Shown: positions 6,612-14,533 of the stretch, piece by piece
Layout: the number at the start of each line of letters is the position of its first letter
Position numbering within the stretch: the first letter of the stretch is position 1
Assembly: GCA_002453315.1 (NCBI GenBank)
Contig: DKGO01000038.1
Span: forward strand, 1-14,533
Source of the DNA: Caryophanales bacterium UBA6768
GTDB taxonomy: Bacteria > Bacillota > Bacilli > Bacillales_D > Amphibacillaceae
Direction: 5' to 3'
Length of the DNA stretch: 14,533 nucleotides
The notes under the pieces: generated by a model
What the model was told of the DNA's origin: nothing
Databases searched by the model: none
Seen by the model: only the letters and a program-made list of their open reading frames with translations
Translations under genes and position numbers: made by a program

Positions 6612-9600
6612 TTAAAATAACGATAACTGATTTTGATCAGCCATACCTTGTAAAGTACCATGTCGGTCGAGGTTTTCCAAAACAGTTTTGGAAATTTTAC
6701 TGCGATTTCGTAAATCTTCTTTCGATAAAAACTCCCCGTCCCCTCGAGCCTTAACAATTTGCCGAGCTGCATTTGTTCCGAGCCCGTCGACGATATTAAA
6801 TGGTGGGATTAACTTATCGCCATCGACGATAAATTCTGATGCACTTGAACGATATAAATCGACCTTACTAAAATGAAAACCACGTTCACACATTTCAAGG
6901 GCAACTTCTAGTACAGTTAATAATCCCCTTTCTTTTGGTGTCGCATCATTTCCACGGTCTTTTATTTCTTTAATTCGTTTACGCAACGCTTCAGAACCTT
7001 TTACCATTGTGTCTAATTCAAAGTCAGATGCACGAATGGAAAAGTAGGCTGCATAGAAAAATATTGGGTGATACACTTTAAAATAAGCAATTCTGACCGC
7101 CATTAATACGTATGCTGCCGCATGTGCCTTTGGGAACATATATTTAATTTTGCGACATGATTGAATATACCATTTGGGCACATTGTTTTTTTGCATTGCA
7201 GCAACCCATTCGTCTTGCAAACCGCGACCCTTACGAACTGACTCCATAATTTTAAATGCTAACGAGGCTTCTAACCCTTTTTGCATTAAATAGACCATAA
7301 TATCATCCCGGCAACCGATGACGTCTACCAATTGGCAAGTCCCGTCACGAATGAGTTCCTGGGCATTACCAATCCATACATCCTCCCCATGTGATAAACC
7401 TGAAATGATGACTAATTCGGCAAATGTTTTTGGTTTCGTTTCCTCTAGCATTTGCCGTACAAATGACGTTCCAAATTCTGGAACACCTAATGTCCCTGTT
7501 TGGCAATCAATTTGTTTTGCTTCAATACCAAGGGGTGCTGTGCTGGAAAAGATCCCCATTACCTTTTCATCATCTAATGGAATCCGCCTTGGATCCAATT
7601 TACTTAAATCTTGTAACATCCGAATGACTGTTGGATCATCATGTCCAAGTATATCTAATTTTAATAAGTTATCTTCAATTGAACCAAACTCAAAATGCGT
7701 CGTTTTCCATTCACTTTTTTTATCATCTGCAGGATATTGAATCGGCGTAAAATCGTAAATTTCTTTATCCCTAGGTACGACAATAATACCACCGGGGTGT
7801 TGGCCTGTTGTTCTTTTTACTCCTGTACATCCTTGCACAAGACGATCAATTTCTGCTCCTTTAAAAAATTTATTTTTGTCTGTCGCATACCCTTTTACAT
7901 AACCGTAGGCTGTTTTATTGGCAATGGTTCCAATTGTACCAGCACGGAAAACGTAATCATCACCGAACAATTCTTTCGTATATTGGTGTGCCTTAGGCTG
8001 ATATTCACCTGAAAAGTTTAAATCAATATCAGGAACCTTATCTCCTTTAAATCCTAAAAATGTTTCAAACGGAATATCTTGACCGTCCTTCTTTAACGCT
8101 TCATCACATTGTGGACATTTTTTATCAGTTAAATCATAGCCACTCGCAACTTCTCCATTCGTAAAAAATTCATGAAATTGACAAGATGGGCAAACATAAT
8201 GGGCTGGTAATGGATTTACTTCGGTTATTTCCATCATCGTTGCGACAAATGAAGAGCCAACAGATCCCCGGGAACCAACTAAATAACCATCTATGAGTGA
8301 TTTCTTTACTAATTTATGAGAAATTAAATAAATAACTGAAAATCCATGCCCAATGATACTATTTAATTCTTTTTCAATTCTAGCATTGACGATTTCTGGT
8401 AATGGGTCCCCGTAAATCCTTTTTGCAGTATCATATGTTAGGGTACGGACTTCTTCCTCAGCCCCTTCAATACTAGGTGTATATAAGTCACTCTTTAATG
8501 GGGATATTTTCTCTATTAAACTAGCGATATGTTGGCTATTTTTTACTACTACTTCATGCGCTGCTTCCGCTCCTAGGAAATCGAATTGGGACATCATTTC
8601 ATCTGTTGTCCGAAATGGTGTGTTAGACAATGTAAAACGATTTAATCGATTCCCTTTTTGAGAAGCAATCAAAATCTCTCTGAATAGCTTTTGATGATCC
8701 TCAATATAATGTGCATTACCAGTTGCAACGACGGGTTTATTCGCTTGTTCCCCTAATTGAATCACTTTTTTAATCGTTTCAATAATTTGTGCTTTTGTTT
8801 GGACGATTTCCATTTCAATTAAATGAGCGTAATTTTCCGGTGGTTGAATTTCTAAATAATCATAAAAGTTAGCCATTTCAATCAAATCATCAACCGGTTT
8901 ACTTAATAATGAATCGAAAATTTCACCATCTTCACAAGCTGATCCAATTAATAACCCTTCACGATGTTTATTAAGGATTGAACGGGGGATTCTCGGAACA
9001 CGATAAAAATAATTAATGTGTGCCATCGACACTAATTTGTATAAATTTTTTAGTCCCGTATCATTTTGCGCCAATATCGTACAATGGAATGGACGTGAAT
9101 GTTGGTAACTATCTATATCATCAGTTTGTTCATTCAACTGGGATAAATCGAATAGCCCTTTTTCCTCTAATTCTTGCACCATTTTCCAAAACATTCGTGC
9201 CGTCGCTTCGGAATCATCCAATGCCCTGTGGTGATTTTCTAATGTTACTTCATAATGTTTACACAATGTATTCAATCTGTGATTCCCTAAATGTGGAACG
9301 AGAAATCGTGCCAATTCTAACGTATCTATTACAGGAATACTAATAGCGGGAAGGTTTACTTTTTTGTATCCTTGGTTTAAAAAACCGATATCAAATGACG
9401 CATTATGGGCAACTAAAATACTGTCACCAACCCAATGATGAAATTCAGTTAACACATCATCAATTTCTGGTTGTCCAACAAGCATATCGTCAGTGATACC
9501 TGTGATACTCGTTATTTTGTCAGAAAGCTTTCTATGTGGATTAGCAAAAGATTCAAACTGATCAATCACTTCACCATTTCTTAATTTAACTCCAGCAATT

Positions 9601-10904
9601 TCAATGATAAGATCGAATGCTGAAGAAAGCCCAGTTGTTTCAACGTCAAAGACGACATAAGTTTGATCGCTTAACCTTGCACTAATAGGATTGTAAACAA
9701 TCGGAATTCCATCATCAACGACATTTGCCTCAACACCATAGATGACCTTAATATCATGAGCTTTTGAGGCTTTGAAGGCTTCTGGAAATCCTTGAACACC
9801 CGCATGATCTGTAATGGCTATCGCTTCATGACCCCAGTTAGCTGCCTGCTCAATTAATTTACTTGGACGAATAACCCCATCGAGTTGGCTCATTGTCGTA
9901 TGAGCATGTAATTCGACACGTTTATCATTTTCGTTAGCTTTATCTTGTCTCAATTCCATACTAATTTGCTGAATATCATTCGCCATCATAACAAGTTCAT
10001 TCGAATAATTGTCTGTTTGGATGCGACCACGGGCTTTTATCCACATACCTTCATTCAATTGGGCAAAAACTGCCTCATCATCTTCATTATTGGAAAATTT
10101 CTTTATTTCAATCGAATCGGTATAATCCGTCACTTTCAATATTAATAAGCTCCGTTCTGAACGAAGCTTCCTTACCTCTGCAATAAACACATAACCTTGA
10201 ATTGTTTTACTACGTTCCTCGTCTTGTATGTCATCAATACGAGTTGGTTCCTCTTTGATTTTTTGACCAACTTGAATGGATGATGCCAATCTTGCTTGTC
10301 CATTTTTCCTAATTTCCTCATGTATTTGTGCTGTTTGTTGAGCAATTTGGCGATCTTCATGGTTTGTTTTTTGACGAAATATTTCTATATCTTCCAAATC
10401 GGCTTTTACTTGGAATTGAACAGTATAATTACTTAAACCAATTTGCTTTAAAAAATCGACGATAGAATGTTGTAATTTTCTCTTTAATGTTGCCACTTCT
10501 ATCTCATTTCGGCCATAAATGATCAAATGATGACCTTCTAATTGCAGTGGTTGCTTAATAATGAAGTTTGCAAGATTAGGTAATAAATGTGGGATTTGTT
10601 TTAAATATAATTGCCAATATTGCTCCATTTCTTCTTTTAAAATAACAACCTGGTTACTCGCATGTAATGTTATTTGTACAGAAGCAATAGTTTGAAATGA
10701 ATTAGTTAATTCACTTAATAATAACTGATATATTTGAAAGGGTAATGGTTTTTCAATATTGATATGAAAATGCCACTTTTTTGTTGATTTGTGAACGACT
10801 AATTTATGTAAGGAACTATTTGAGAAATATGTTTGGATTGTATCTTTAGGTAAGTTTATTTGTTTAAATAAAATAGTTAGTTTTTCCTCGTTTGACATCG
10901 ACAT
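6612..10904 (-). CDS. polC: DNA polymerase III alpha subunit, Gram-positive PolC type
   Basis: This 1430-residue protein is the main replicative DNA polymerase of low-GC Gram-positives, close to the 1437 residues known for Bacillus subtilis. Visible parts in order: an N-terminal domain (1-230); an OB-fold (about 235-320); a PHP domain starting VELHAHTT at about 329, with AITDHAGVQG; a 3'-5' exonuclease inserted in it, with DVETTG (Asp420, Glu422), NASFDIGF and HRALDDSEA; a zinc knuckle (Cys905, Cys908, Cys930, Cys933); and polymerase catalytic residues Asp959 and Asp961 in PDIDLNFSG and Asp1084 in KLDILGHDDP. A helix-hairpin-helix (FNIVDGLGTNAARQIV) follows, and the protein ends in QLSLF, a sliding-clamp binding motif. 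The start at 10904 has GGGGGA six bases upstream; Met3 is an alternative. All key residues are present. It follows the terminator of the lipoprotein gene, so it should have its own promoter in 10905-11043, where I see no convincing one. The usual neighbours proS and rimP-nusA are absent. Confidence 0.98.
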   Translation of the reverse strand: MSMSNEEKLTILFKQINLPKDTIQTYFSNSSLHKLVVHKSTKKWHFHINIEKPLPFQIYQLLLSELTNSFQTIASVQITLHASNQVVILKEEMEQYWQLYLKQIPHLLPNLANFIIKQPLQLEGHHLIIYGRNEIEVATLKRKLQHSIVDFLKQIGLSNYTVQFQVKADLEDIEIFRQKTNHEDRQIAQQTAQIHEEIRKNGQARLASSIQVGQKIKEEPTRIDDIQDEERSKTIQGYVFIAEVRKLRSERSLLILKVTDYTDSIEIKKFSNNEDDEAVFAQLNEGMWIKARGRIQTDNYSNELVMMANDIQQISMELRQDKANENDKRVELHAHTTMSQLDGVIRPSKLIEQAANWGHEAIAITDHAGVQGFPEAFKASKAHDIKVIYGVEANVVDDGIPIVYNPISARLSDQTYVVFDVETTGLSSAFDLIIEIAGVKLRNGEVIDQFESFANPHRKLSDKITSITGITDDMLVGQPEIDDVLTEFHHWVGDSILVAHNASFDIGFLNQGYKKVNLPAISIPVIDTLELARFLVPHLGNHRLNTLCKHYEVTLENHHRALDDSEATARMFWKMVQELEEKGLFDLSQLNEQTDDIDSYQHSRPFHCTILAQNDTGLKNLYKLVSMAHINYFYRVPRIPRSILNKHREGLLIGSACEDGEIFDSLLSKPVDDLIEMANFYDYLEIQPPENYAHLIEMEIVQTKAQIIETIKKVIQLGEQANKPVVATGNAHYIEDHQKLFREILIASQKGNRLNRFTLSNTPFRTTDEMMSQFDFLGAEAAHEVVVKNSQHIASLIEKISPLKSDLYTPSIEGAEEEVRTLTYDTAKRIYGDPLPEIVNARIEKELNSIIGHGFSVIYLISHKLVKKSLIDGYLVGSRGSVGSSFVATMMEITEVNPLPAHYVCPSCQFHEFFTNGEVASGYDLTDKKCPQCDEALKKDGQDIPFETFLGFKGDKVPDIDLNFSGEYQPKAHQYTKELFGDDYVFRAGTIGTIANKTAYGYVKGYATDKNKFFKGAEIDRLVQGCTGVKRTTGQHPGGIIVVPRDKEIYDFTPIQYPADDKKSEWKTTHFEFGSIEDNLLKLDILGHDDPTVIRMLQDLSKLDPRRIPLDDEKVMGIFSSTAPLGIEAKQIDCQTGTLGVPEFGTSFVRQMLEETKPKTFAELVIISGLSHGEDVWIGNAQELIRDGTCQLVDVIGCRDDIMVYLMQKGLEASLAFKIMESVRKGRGLQDEWVAAMQKNNVPKWYIQSCRKIKYMFPKAHAAAYVLMAVRIAYFKVYHPIFFYAAYFSIRASDFELDTMVKGSEALRKRIKEIKDRGNDATPKERGLLTVLEVALEMCERGFHFSKVDLYRSSASEFIVDGDKLIPPFNIVDGLGTNAARQIVKARGDGEFLSKEDLRNRSKISKTVLENLDRHGTLQGMADQNQLSLF

Positions 10905-11043
10905 GTTATATCCCCCAAGAAGCTTTTTTAAACTGTATGTACTCTATTCTATCATATAATTTTTATGATGCACTACTAGAAGTGATGGGAAAAACATACT
11001 TCGGAATAAATGTATCTATCATCTGAAAACTTTTACAAATGAT

Positions 11044-11080
11044 AAAAACGGTGAATGATAACGACATCCACCGCTTTTTT
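11044..11080 (-). terminator. Rho-independent terminator after the lipoprotein gene
   Basis: In minus-strand sense, CGGTGGATG (11073-11065) pairs with CATTCACCG (11057-11049) over nine pairs including one G-U. The loop is seven bases and TTTTT follows (11048-11044). A T6 run at 11075-11080 on the plus strand makes it structurally bidirectional, though no plus-strand gene feeds into it. It lies 24 bases after the lipoprotein stop and separates that gene from polC. Confidence 0.85.
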
Positions 11081-11103
11081 AAAGCATTGACTATGATGAA
11101 TAT

Positions 11104-12279
11104 TTAATCTAATATATCTGTTGAAAAATTCATGTCTACTTTCATACATTTATGTGTTTGAAATTCATTTAACCGATCAATGTAAAAAATAGTTTTCCCT
11201 GTCCAGCTCCCCGTTCCAAATTCATCATTAAAAGCGAATTCTACATTGCTTTTCTGATTCATGCTCGGGCTTCCATTCGTTTCATATTGTAAAATATCGG
11301 CATTATGTGCCTCCAACAATGAATGGAATTTCAAGATGGAGTCAGCCATCGTTTCGTCTGTGCAAAATGTTCCGGACCATTTTGAGTTTTGTGGATCATC
11401 ATCGAGAGCCATTAAATACCACTCATAAGGAAAAATTTTCGGATATCCACTATTTATATGTGTCATCTCAAATTCATGATTACTAATTTTCTCCCGGATG
11501 GACTCAATTTCGTCACTATCTACACCCATGTCAGCAACATCATAAGCAGATTCAATTCGATCAAAGAAGTCAGTTTCATAGTCATTAGGAACAGAACGTG
11601 TTCTGTCTTCATTGATATACCTATTTGTATCATTAAAGCTTGGAATTGCAACACTTTCCCCAGAATCTCCAGTTTGAGCTTCGGCGCCTATATAATAGTA
11701 TCCGACATTCACACAAGAATTTTCAAATTCATCTAAGTGATACTCCATGGTTCCTTCTAAACCATAAAAATTATCAAAAGTCGTAGTATGAAGAATATTT
11801 CCATTACCACTACCCTGTTGGAAATCGGTATTATTTAATGACTCTAATACCCCTGCTACCTCTGCCGGTTCTAGAGGGAGATCATAACAAAATTTTCCTT
11901 CAAAACCAGGAATTCCAGTGGAGGTGGCTCCATCACTCAAGTTATGTTCCACCATTATCCAATGATAGGGAATAGCTAATTCAAAGCCATTAGGCAATGT
12001 TGTTAAAGAGTATCCTTCTGATATTAATTTCTCATCAAATGGTAAGTCTGAATTGTTGTCAGAAAAAGCCTCTTGCCCATCTACATGATCATTCCCCTCT
12101 TCATTTTCTTCATTATTTGTGTCATTTCCATTTATATTTGTATTGTCCTCCACTTGTTGTTGATTACTATTCTCCCCACTCCCATTAATAATTTGATCAA
12201 GTACCTCTTCTAAATCACATGCAGATAATAAACTAATCGTAAGTCCCAGAACTATGATTATTACCCATCTACTTTTCAC
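11104..12279 (-). CDS. Unrecognised lipoprotein with two copies of a two-cysteine module
   Basis: The 391-residue product begins MKSRWVIIIVLGLTISLLSAC. This is a type II signal peptide with lipobox LSAC, so Cys21 should be lipidated and the protein anchored outside the membrane. An Asn/Glu/Asp-rich linker (about 27-75) follows, typical of a tether. Two similar modules then appear. The first (about 85-195) has IPYHW, FEGKFC (Cys131) and ENSC (Cys189). The second (about 280-391) has FPYEW, WSGTFC (Cys306) and THKC (Cys378). Each also has an NG-containing segment and an acidic strand before the last Cys. The paired Cys may form disulfides. A GTG start at 12279 is chosen because AAAGGGG lies eight bases upstream; a start at 12318 would bury that site. 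I recognise no family and assign no function. It has its own terminator and sits between rseP and polC, where proS is usual in Bacillus. Confidence 0.8.
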   Translation of the reverse strand: MKSRWVIIIVLGLTISLLSACDLEEVLDQIINGSGENSNQQQVEDNTNINGNDTNNEENEEGNDHVDGQEAFSDNNSDLPFDEKLISEGYSLTTLPNGFELAIPYHWIMVEHNLSDGATSTGIPGFEGKFCYDLPLEPAEVAGVLESLNNTDFQQGSGNGNILHTTTFDNFYGLEGTMEYHLDEFENSCVNVGYYYIGAEAQTGDSGESVAIPSFNDTNRYINEDRTRSVPNDYETDFFDRIESAYDVADMGVDSDEIESIREKISNHEFEMTHINSGYPKIFPYEWYLMALDDDPQNSKWSGTFCTDETMADSILKFHSLLEAHNADILQYETNGSPSMNQKSNVEFAFNDEFGTGSWTGKTIFYIDRLNEFQTHKCMKVDMNFSTDILD

Positions 12280-12330
12280 GTTGTCATCCCCTTTCAAAAT
12301 AAAAGCAAATCCAATCAACCTTTTTAGAAA

Positions 12331-12359
12331 TTAATATAAAAATTATTCAAATAAACCAA
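12331..12359 (-). promoter_or_regulatory. Weak candidate promoter of the lipoprotein gene
   Basis: Minus-strand TTGGTT (12359-12354) and TATTAA (12336-12331) are 17 bases apart, about 50 bases upstream of the GTG start. The region is very AT-rich, so chance matches are likely. A promoter is expected here because rseP ends in a strong terminator. Confidence 0.25.
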
Positions 12360-12476
12360 GTAAGTTGCTTTTCACACCCCTCTAATATTTACTCGTTAAT
12401 GTCATTATAAATAATCAAGGTTAAATTTAGGTAAACAAATTGAATTTAATTATAATCATAAGCATTTAATAAAATT

Positions 12477-12514
12477 AAAAAAACCTTATCCGCTAAAAGC
12501 TAACGAATAAGGTT
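12477..12514 (-). terminator. Rho-independent terminator after rseP
   Basis: In minus-strand sense, AACCTTATTCGTT (12514-12502) pairs with AGCGGATAAGGTT (12494-12482) over 13 pairs including two G-U. The loop is seven bases and the 3' end runs into seven T (12483-12477). It lies about 30 bases after the rseP stop. It ends the cdsA-rseP transcript before the lipoprotein gene. Confidence 0.9.
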
Positions 12515-12545
12515 TAACAATCATATATAGTAGTATTAATACTGC

Positions 12546-13814
12546 TTATAAAAATAACCGATGAATATCGTTCCATGTCACGACAATCATAAGTAGCATT
12601 AACAAAGCAAAACCTATGACATGAACAATCCCTTCTTTTTGTGGATCAATTGGTTTTCCACGTACAGCCTCCAAACCAACGAATAATAATCTCCCACCAT
12701 CAAGTGCTGGAAGGGGGATTAAATTAATAATTCCTAGGTTTATACTTAACATAGCCGTCCACATTAAAAAATTCATAAAGCCTGTTTGAACTACCTGGTC
12801 AGTAACATCGTAGATTCCAACGGGACCAGCTAACATATCAAGTGAATACTGCCCTGTCACTAGCATAAATAAACTTTGTAAAATAATTTGTGTTGTTTCA
12901 TAAGTTTGTTTAAATCCGAAGGAAAAAGACTTGACAAAAGATTTTTCAAATGCAAGCGTAACACCCGCTTGACCAATTTTTTCTCCTGCTTCATTCGTTA
13001 ATTGCTTCGGCACCAATATTAATGATTCTAATTGTCCACCCCTATCGACAACAATATCTATTTGTTGTTCAGGACGTTTTTGAATTTCCTTTGTAAAGTC
13101 CACCCATGTAGAAATAGAATTTCCTTCTATTTGAACAATCTCATCACCGGCAACAATACCGGCTTTTTCTGCAGCACTCTCAGGCATTACTTCACCAATG
13201 ATAGCTTTATCTGACGGTATTCCTTGAACCAATCCTATAATAACAAAAAGTAAAATGGCCAAAATAAAATTCATCAATGGTCCAGCAAATAGTTGCATTG
13301 CTCTTTGCCCAACCGTTTTAGAAGCAAATTGCCGATCATAAGGGGCTATTTGGGTGTCCCTTCCATCCATAATAAAGAATGCCTTTTCATCGACAGAAAA
13401 AGTCTTCAGTTCGTGGACATCATCGTGACCAACCTCAAATCCCTTTATGATTAAATCATGGTCCAAATCAACTGACTGAACCTCAATTAAATGAGCCTCC
13501 GGGTATTGATCTTTATTGTTAACAATTATTTTCTCTACTTTATTGATCTTATTAAAAATTAAACCAACATGATGGCCAGGTTTCAAATCAATGATTTCCG
13601 GATCATCACCAGCTACCCTTACATAACCACCAATTGGTAAAAGTCGAATCGTATATAACGTTTCATTTTTTGTAAAAGACATTACCTTTGGGCCAAAGCC
13701 TATTGCAAATTCCCGCGCTAGCATACCAGCACGTTTAGCAAAAATTAAATGTCCCCACTCATGAACAAATACGAGTAAACCAAACATAAAAATAAACGCT
13801 ATAACGGTTGTCAA
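12546..13814 (-). CDS. rseP: RseP/RasP site-2 intramembrane zinc metalloprotease
   Basis: This 422-residue membrane protease belongs to the S2P family; the Bacillus subtilis relative RasP cleaves anti-sigma factors such as RsiW and signal-peptide remnants within the membrane. The zinc motif HEWGH is at residues 18-22 (His18, Glu19, His22) in the first transmembrane helix. A second helix follows AGPLMNFILAILLF. A PDZ domain spans about 203-275 (GEVMPESAAEKAGIVAGDEIVQI). The C-terminal metal-binding motif PALDGGR carries Asp372, and a final hydrophobic helix precedes the end at NDIHRLFL. The TTG start at 13814 is chosen because AAAGGAG lies eight bases upstream (13829-13823). The in-frame GTG at 13823 overlaps that site. 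It begins only 69 bases after cdsA, in the same transcript, and ends at a strong terminator. In Bacillus, dxr lies between the two genes; here it does not. Confidence 0.95.
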   Translation of the reverse strand: MTTVIAFIFMFGLLVFVHEWGHLIFAKRAGMLAREFAIGFGPKVMSFTKNETLYTIRLLPIGGYVRVAGDDPEIIDLKPGHHVGLIFNKINKVEKIIVNNKDQYPEAHLIEVQSVDLDHDLIIKGFEVGHDDVHELKTFSVDEKAFFIMDGRDTQIAPYDRQFASKTVGQRAMQLFAGPLMNFILAILLFVIIGLVQGIPSDKAIIGEVMPESAAEKAGIVAGDEIVQIEGNSISTWVDFTKEIQKRPEQQIDIVVDRGGQLESLILVPKQLTNEAGEKIGQAGVTLAFEKSFVKSFSFGFKQTYETTQIILQSLFMLVTGQYSLDMLAGPVGIYDVTDQVVQTGFMNFLMWTAMLSINLGIINLIPLPALDGGRLLFVGLEAVRGKPIDPQKEGIVHVIGFALLMLLMIVVTWNDIHRLFL

Positions 13815-13822
13815 ACAAAACA

Positions 13823-13829
13823 CTCCTTT
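13823..13829 (-). promoter_or_regulatory. Ribosome binding site fixing the rseP TTG start
   Basis: Minus-strand AAAGGAG is eight bases upstream of TTG 13814. The competing GTG at 13823-13821 shares a base with the site and so cannot be served by it. Confidence 0.7.
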
Positions 13830-13883
13830 ATCCTTCGGAACCTATCATAACACAAAATTAGTGTAACTACTTCATATTTAAGT

Positions 13884-14533
13884 TTATGATGTAAACTGAA
13901 TAACATACAATACAATTAATACAAATAATAAACTATCTAACCTGTCTAAAATACCACCATGTCCAGGGAAAATTCTTCCGAAATCTTTTACATCGTAATG
14001 TCGTTTAATTGCTGAGGCGACCAAGTCACCTAATTGACCAACAACCGATATAATTAACGCATATATAATAATAAACATTATCGACTGATCAAATGGGTAA
14101 ATCACATGAAACAGTAACCCAACAACAGTAGCGGCAATAACACCACCAATTGCCCCTTCTATTGTTTTATTTGGACTTATCGCTGGCCATAGCTTATGCT
14201 TACCGAAAAACCTTCCGGAAAAATAAGCAGCTGAATCTGTCGTCCAGACAAGAAAAAGGACAAACAAAAAATAATTTAAACCGGAAAATCGCAAGGTGAT
14301 AATAACAAAAAATGCGATACTAATATACAAAGTCGCAAGTAGTACAAATGCGGCATTGTCAAACGTGAAATGATTTTTTGTTAATACTGTTATAATGAGT
14401 AAAATGACTAAAAATATAATGATAATATTTAATTTTGTGATAGCCACTTGACCTAAAGCTAATGAATCAAATGGCAACATGAATAACCACAAAAAAATAG
14501 TGGCTAAAATTAAATATGGTAGCTTTGAGTGAA
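13884..14533 (-). CDS. cdsA: Phosphatidate cytidylyltransferase (CDP-diglyceride synthase), 5' end outside window
   Basis: CdsA makes CDP-diacylglycerol from phosphatidate and CTP, the precursor of membrane phospholipids. It is a multi-pass membrane enzyme. The family signature is complete at 14015-13935: SAIKRHYDVKD followed by PGHGGILDRLD. Upstream motifs TTDSAAYFSGR, KHKLWPAISPNKTIEG and GQLGDLV are also present. The frame stays open through the TTG at 14492 to the window edge, giving 216 visible residues. The Bacillus protein has 269 residues, so about 50 N-terminal residues should lie beyond the window and the apparent start at 14492 is not real. It is followed closely by rseP on the same strand. 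Confidence 0.95.
   Translation of the reverse strand, partial: HSKLPYLILATIFLWLFMLPFDSLALGQVAITKLNIIIIFLVILLIITVLTKNHFTFDNAAFVLLATLYISIAFFVIITLRFSGLNYFLFVLFLVWTTDSAAYFSGRFFGKHKLWPAISPNKTIEGAIGGVIAATVVGLLFHVIYPFDQSIMFIIIYALIISVVGQLGDLVASAIKRHYDVKDFGRIFPGHGGILDRLDSLLFVLIVLYVIQFTS

Noticed and set aside
7318..7740. Plus-strand open frame of 140 codons inside polC
   Set aside because: It is antisense to conserved polymerase sequence, has no ribosome binding site and shows no protein-like pattern. The other opposite-strand frames within polC, the sulfatase, GH2 and rseP are rejected for the same reason.
12343..12375. Ten-codon minus-strand frame (MKSNLLGLFE) upstream of the lipoprotein gene with an AGAGGGG stretch before it
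   Set aside because: The ribosome binding site is almost adjacent to the GTG, the peptide is unremarkable and nothing suggests attenuation.

Overview
The window comes from a low-GC Bacillota chromosome, most likely a Bacillaceae-type organism. It carries a full-length Gram-positive PolC (DNA polymerase III with its own exonuclease), RseP and CdsA proteins close to those of Bacillus, AGGAGG-type ribosome binding sites, and several GTG or TTG starts. A halotolerant or marine genus near Oceanobacillus, Gracilibacillus or Amphibacillus is possible, but this is only a guess from overall character.

Left half (1-6601): an accessory catabolic locus that looks built for a sulfated carbohydrate. At the left edge is the first part of a minus-strand gene, probably a formylglycine-generating enzyme (FGE). 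It diverges from a plus-strand run: Cys-type sulfatase (445-1905), GPH-family sugar/cation symporter (2072-3382), TetR-family regulator (3445-4071) and GH2 glycosidase (4112-6526), closed by a strong terminator (6548-6601). The divergent intergenic region holds a near-consensus sigma-A promoter (262-290), a palindromic operator on the predicted start point (296-311), a perfect 18-bp palindrome (338-355), five ACATGT hexamers and a CcpA cre-like site (372-386). Neither sulfatase nor glycosidase has a signal peptide. The inferred scheme is that the symporter imports a sulfated oligosaccharide or glycoside, FGE matures the sulfatase active-site Cys, the sulfatase desulfates the substrate in the cytoplasm, and the GH2 enzyme cleaves the sugar. 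The TetR protein would sense an inducer, and CcpA would repress when better sugars are present.

Right half (6612-14533): minus-strand core genes, in transcription order cdsA (5' end outside the window), rseP, a lipoprotein gene, then polC, which converges on the sugar locus. Strong terminators follow rseP (12477-12514) and the lipoprotein gene (11044-11080), so polC and the lipoprotein gene are probably transcribed separately.

The usual Bacillus order is uppS-cdsA-dxr-rseP-proS-polC-rimP-nusA. Here dxr is absent between cdsA and rseP, an unrecognised lipoprotein sits where proS is expected, and the sulfatase/glycosidase locus sits where rimP-nusA is expected. The lipoprotein contains a duplicated two-cysteine module that I do not recognise. 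No tRNA, rRNA, CRISPR array, insertion sequence or phage gene was seen.
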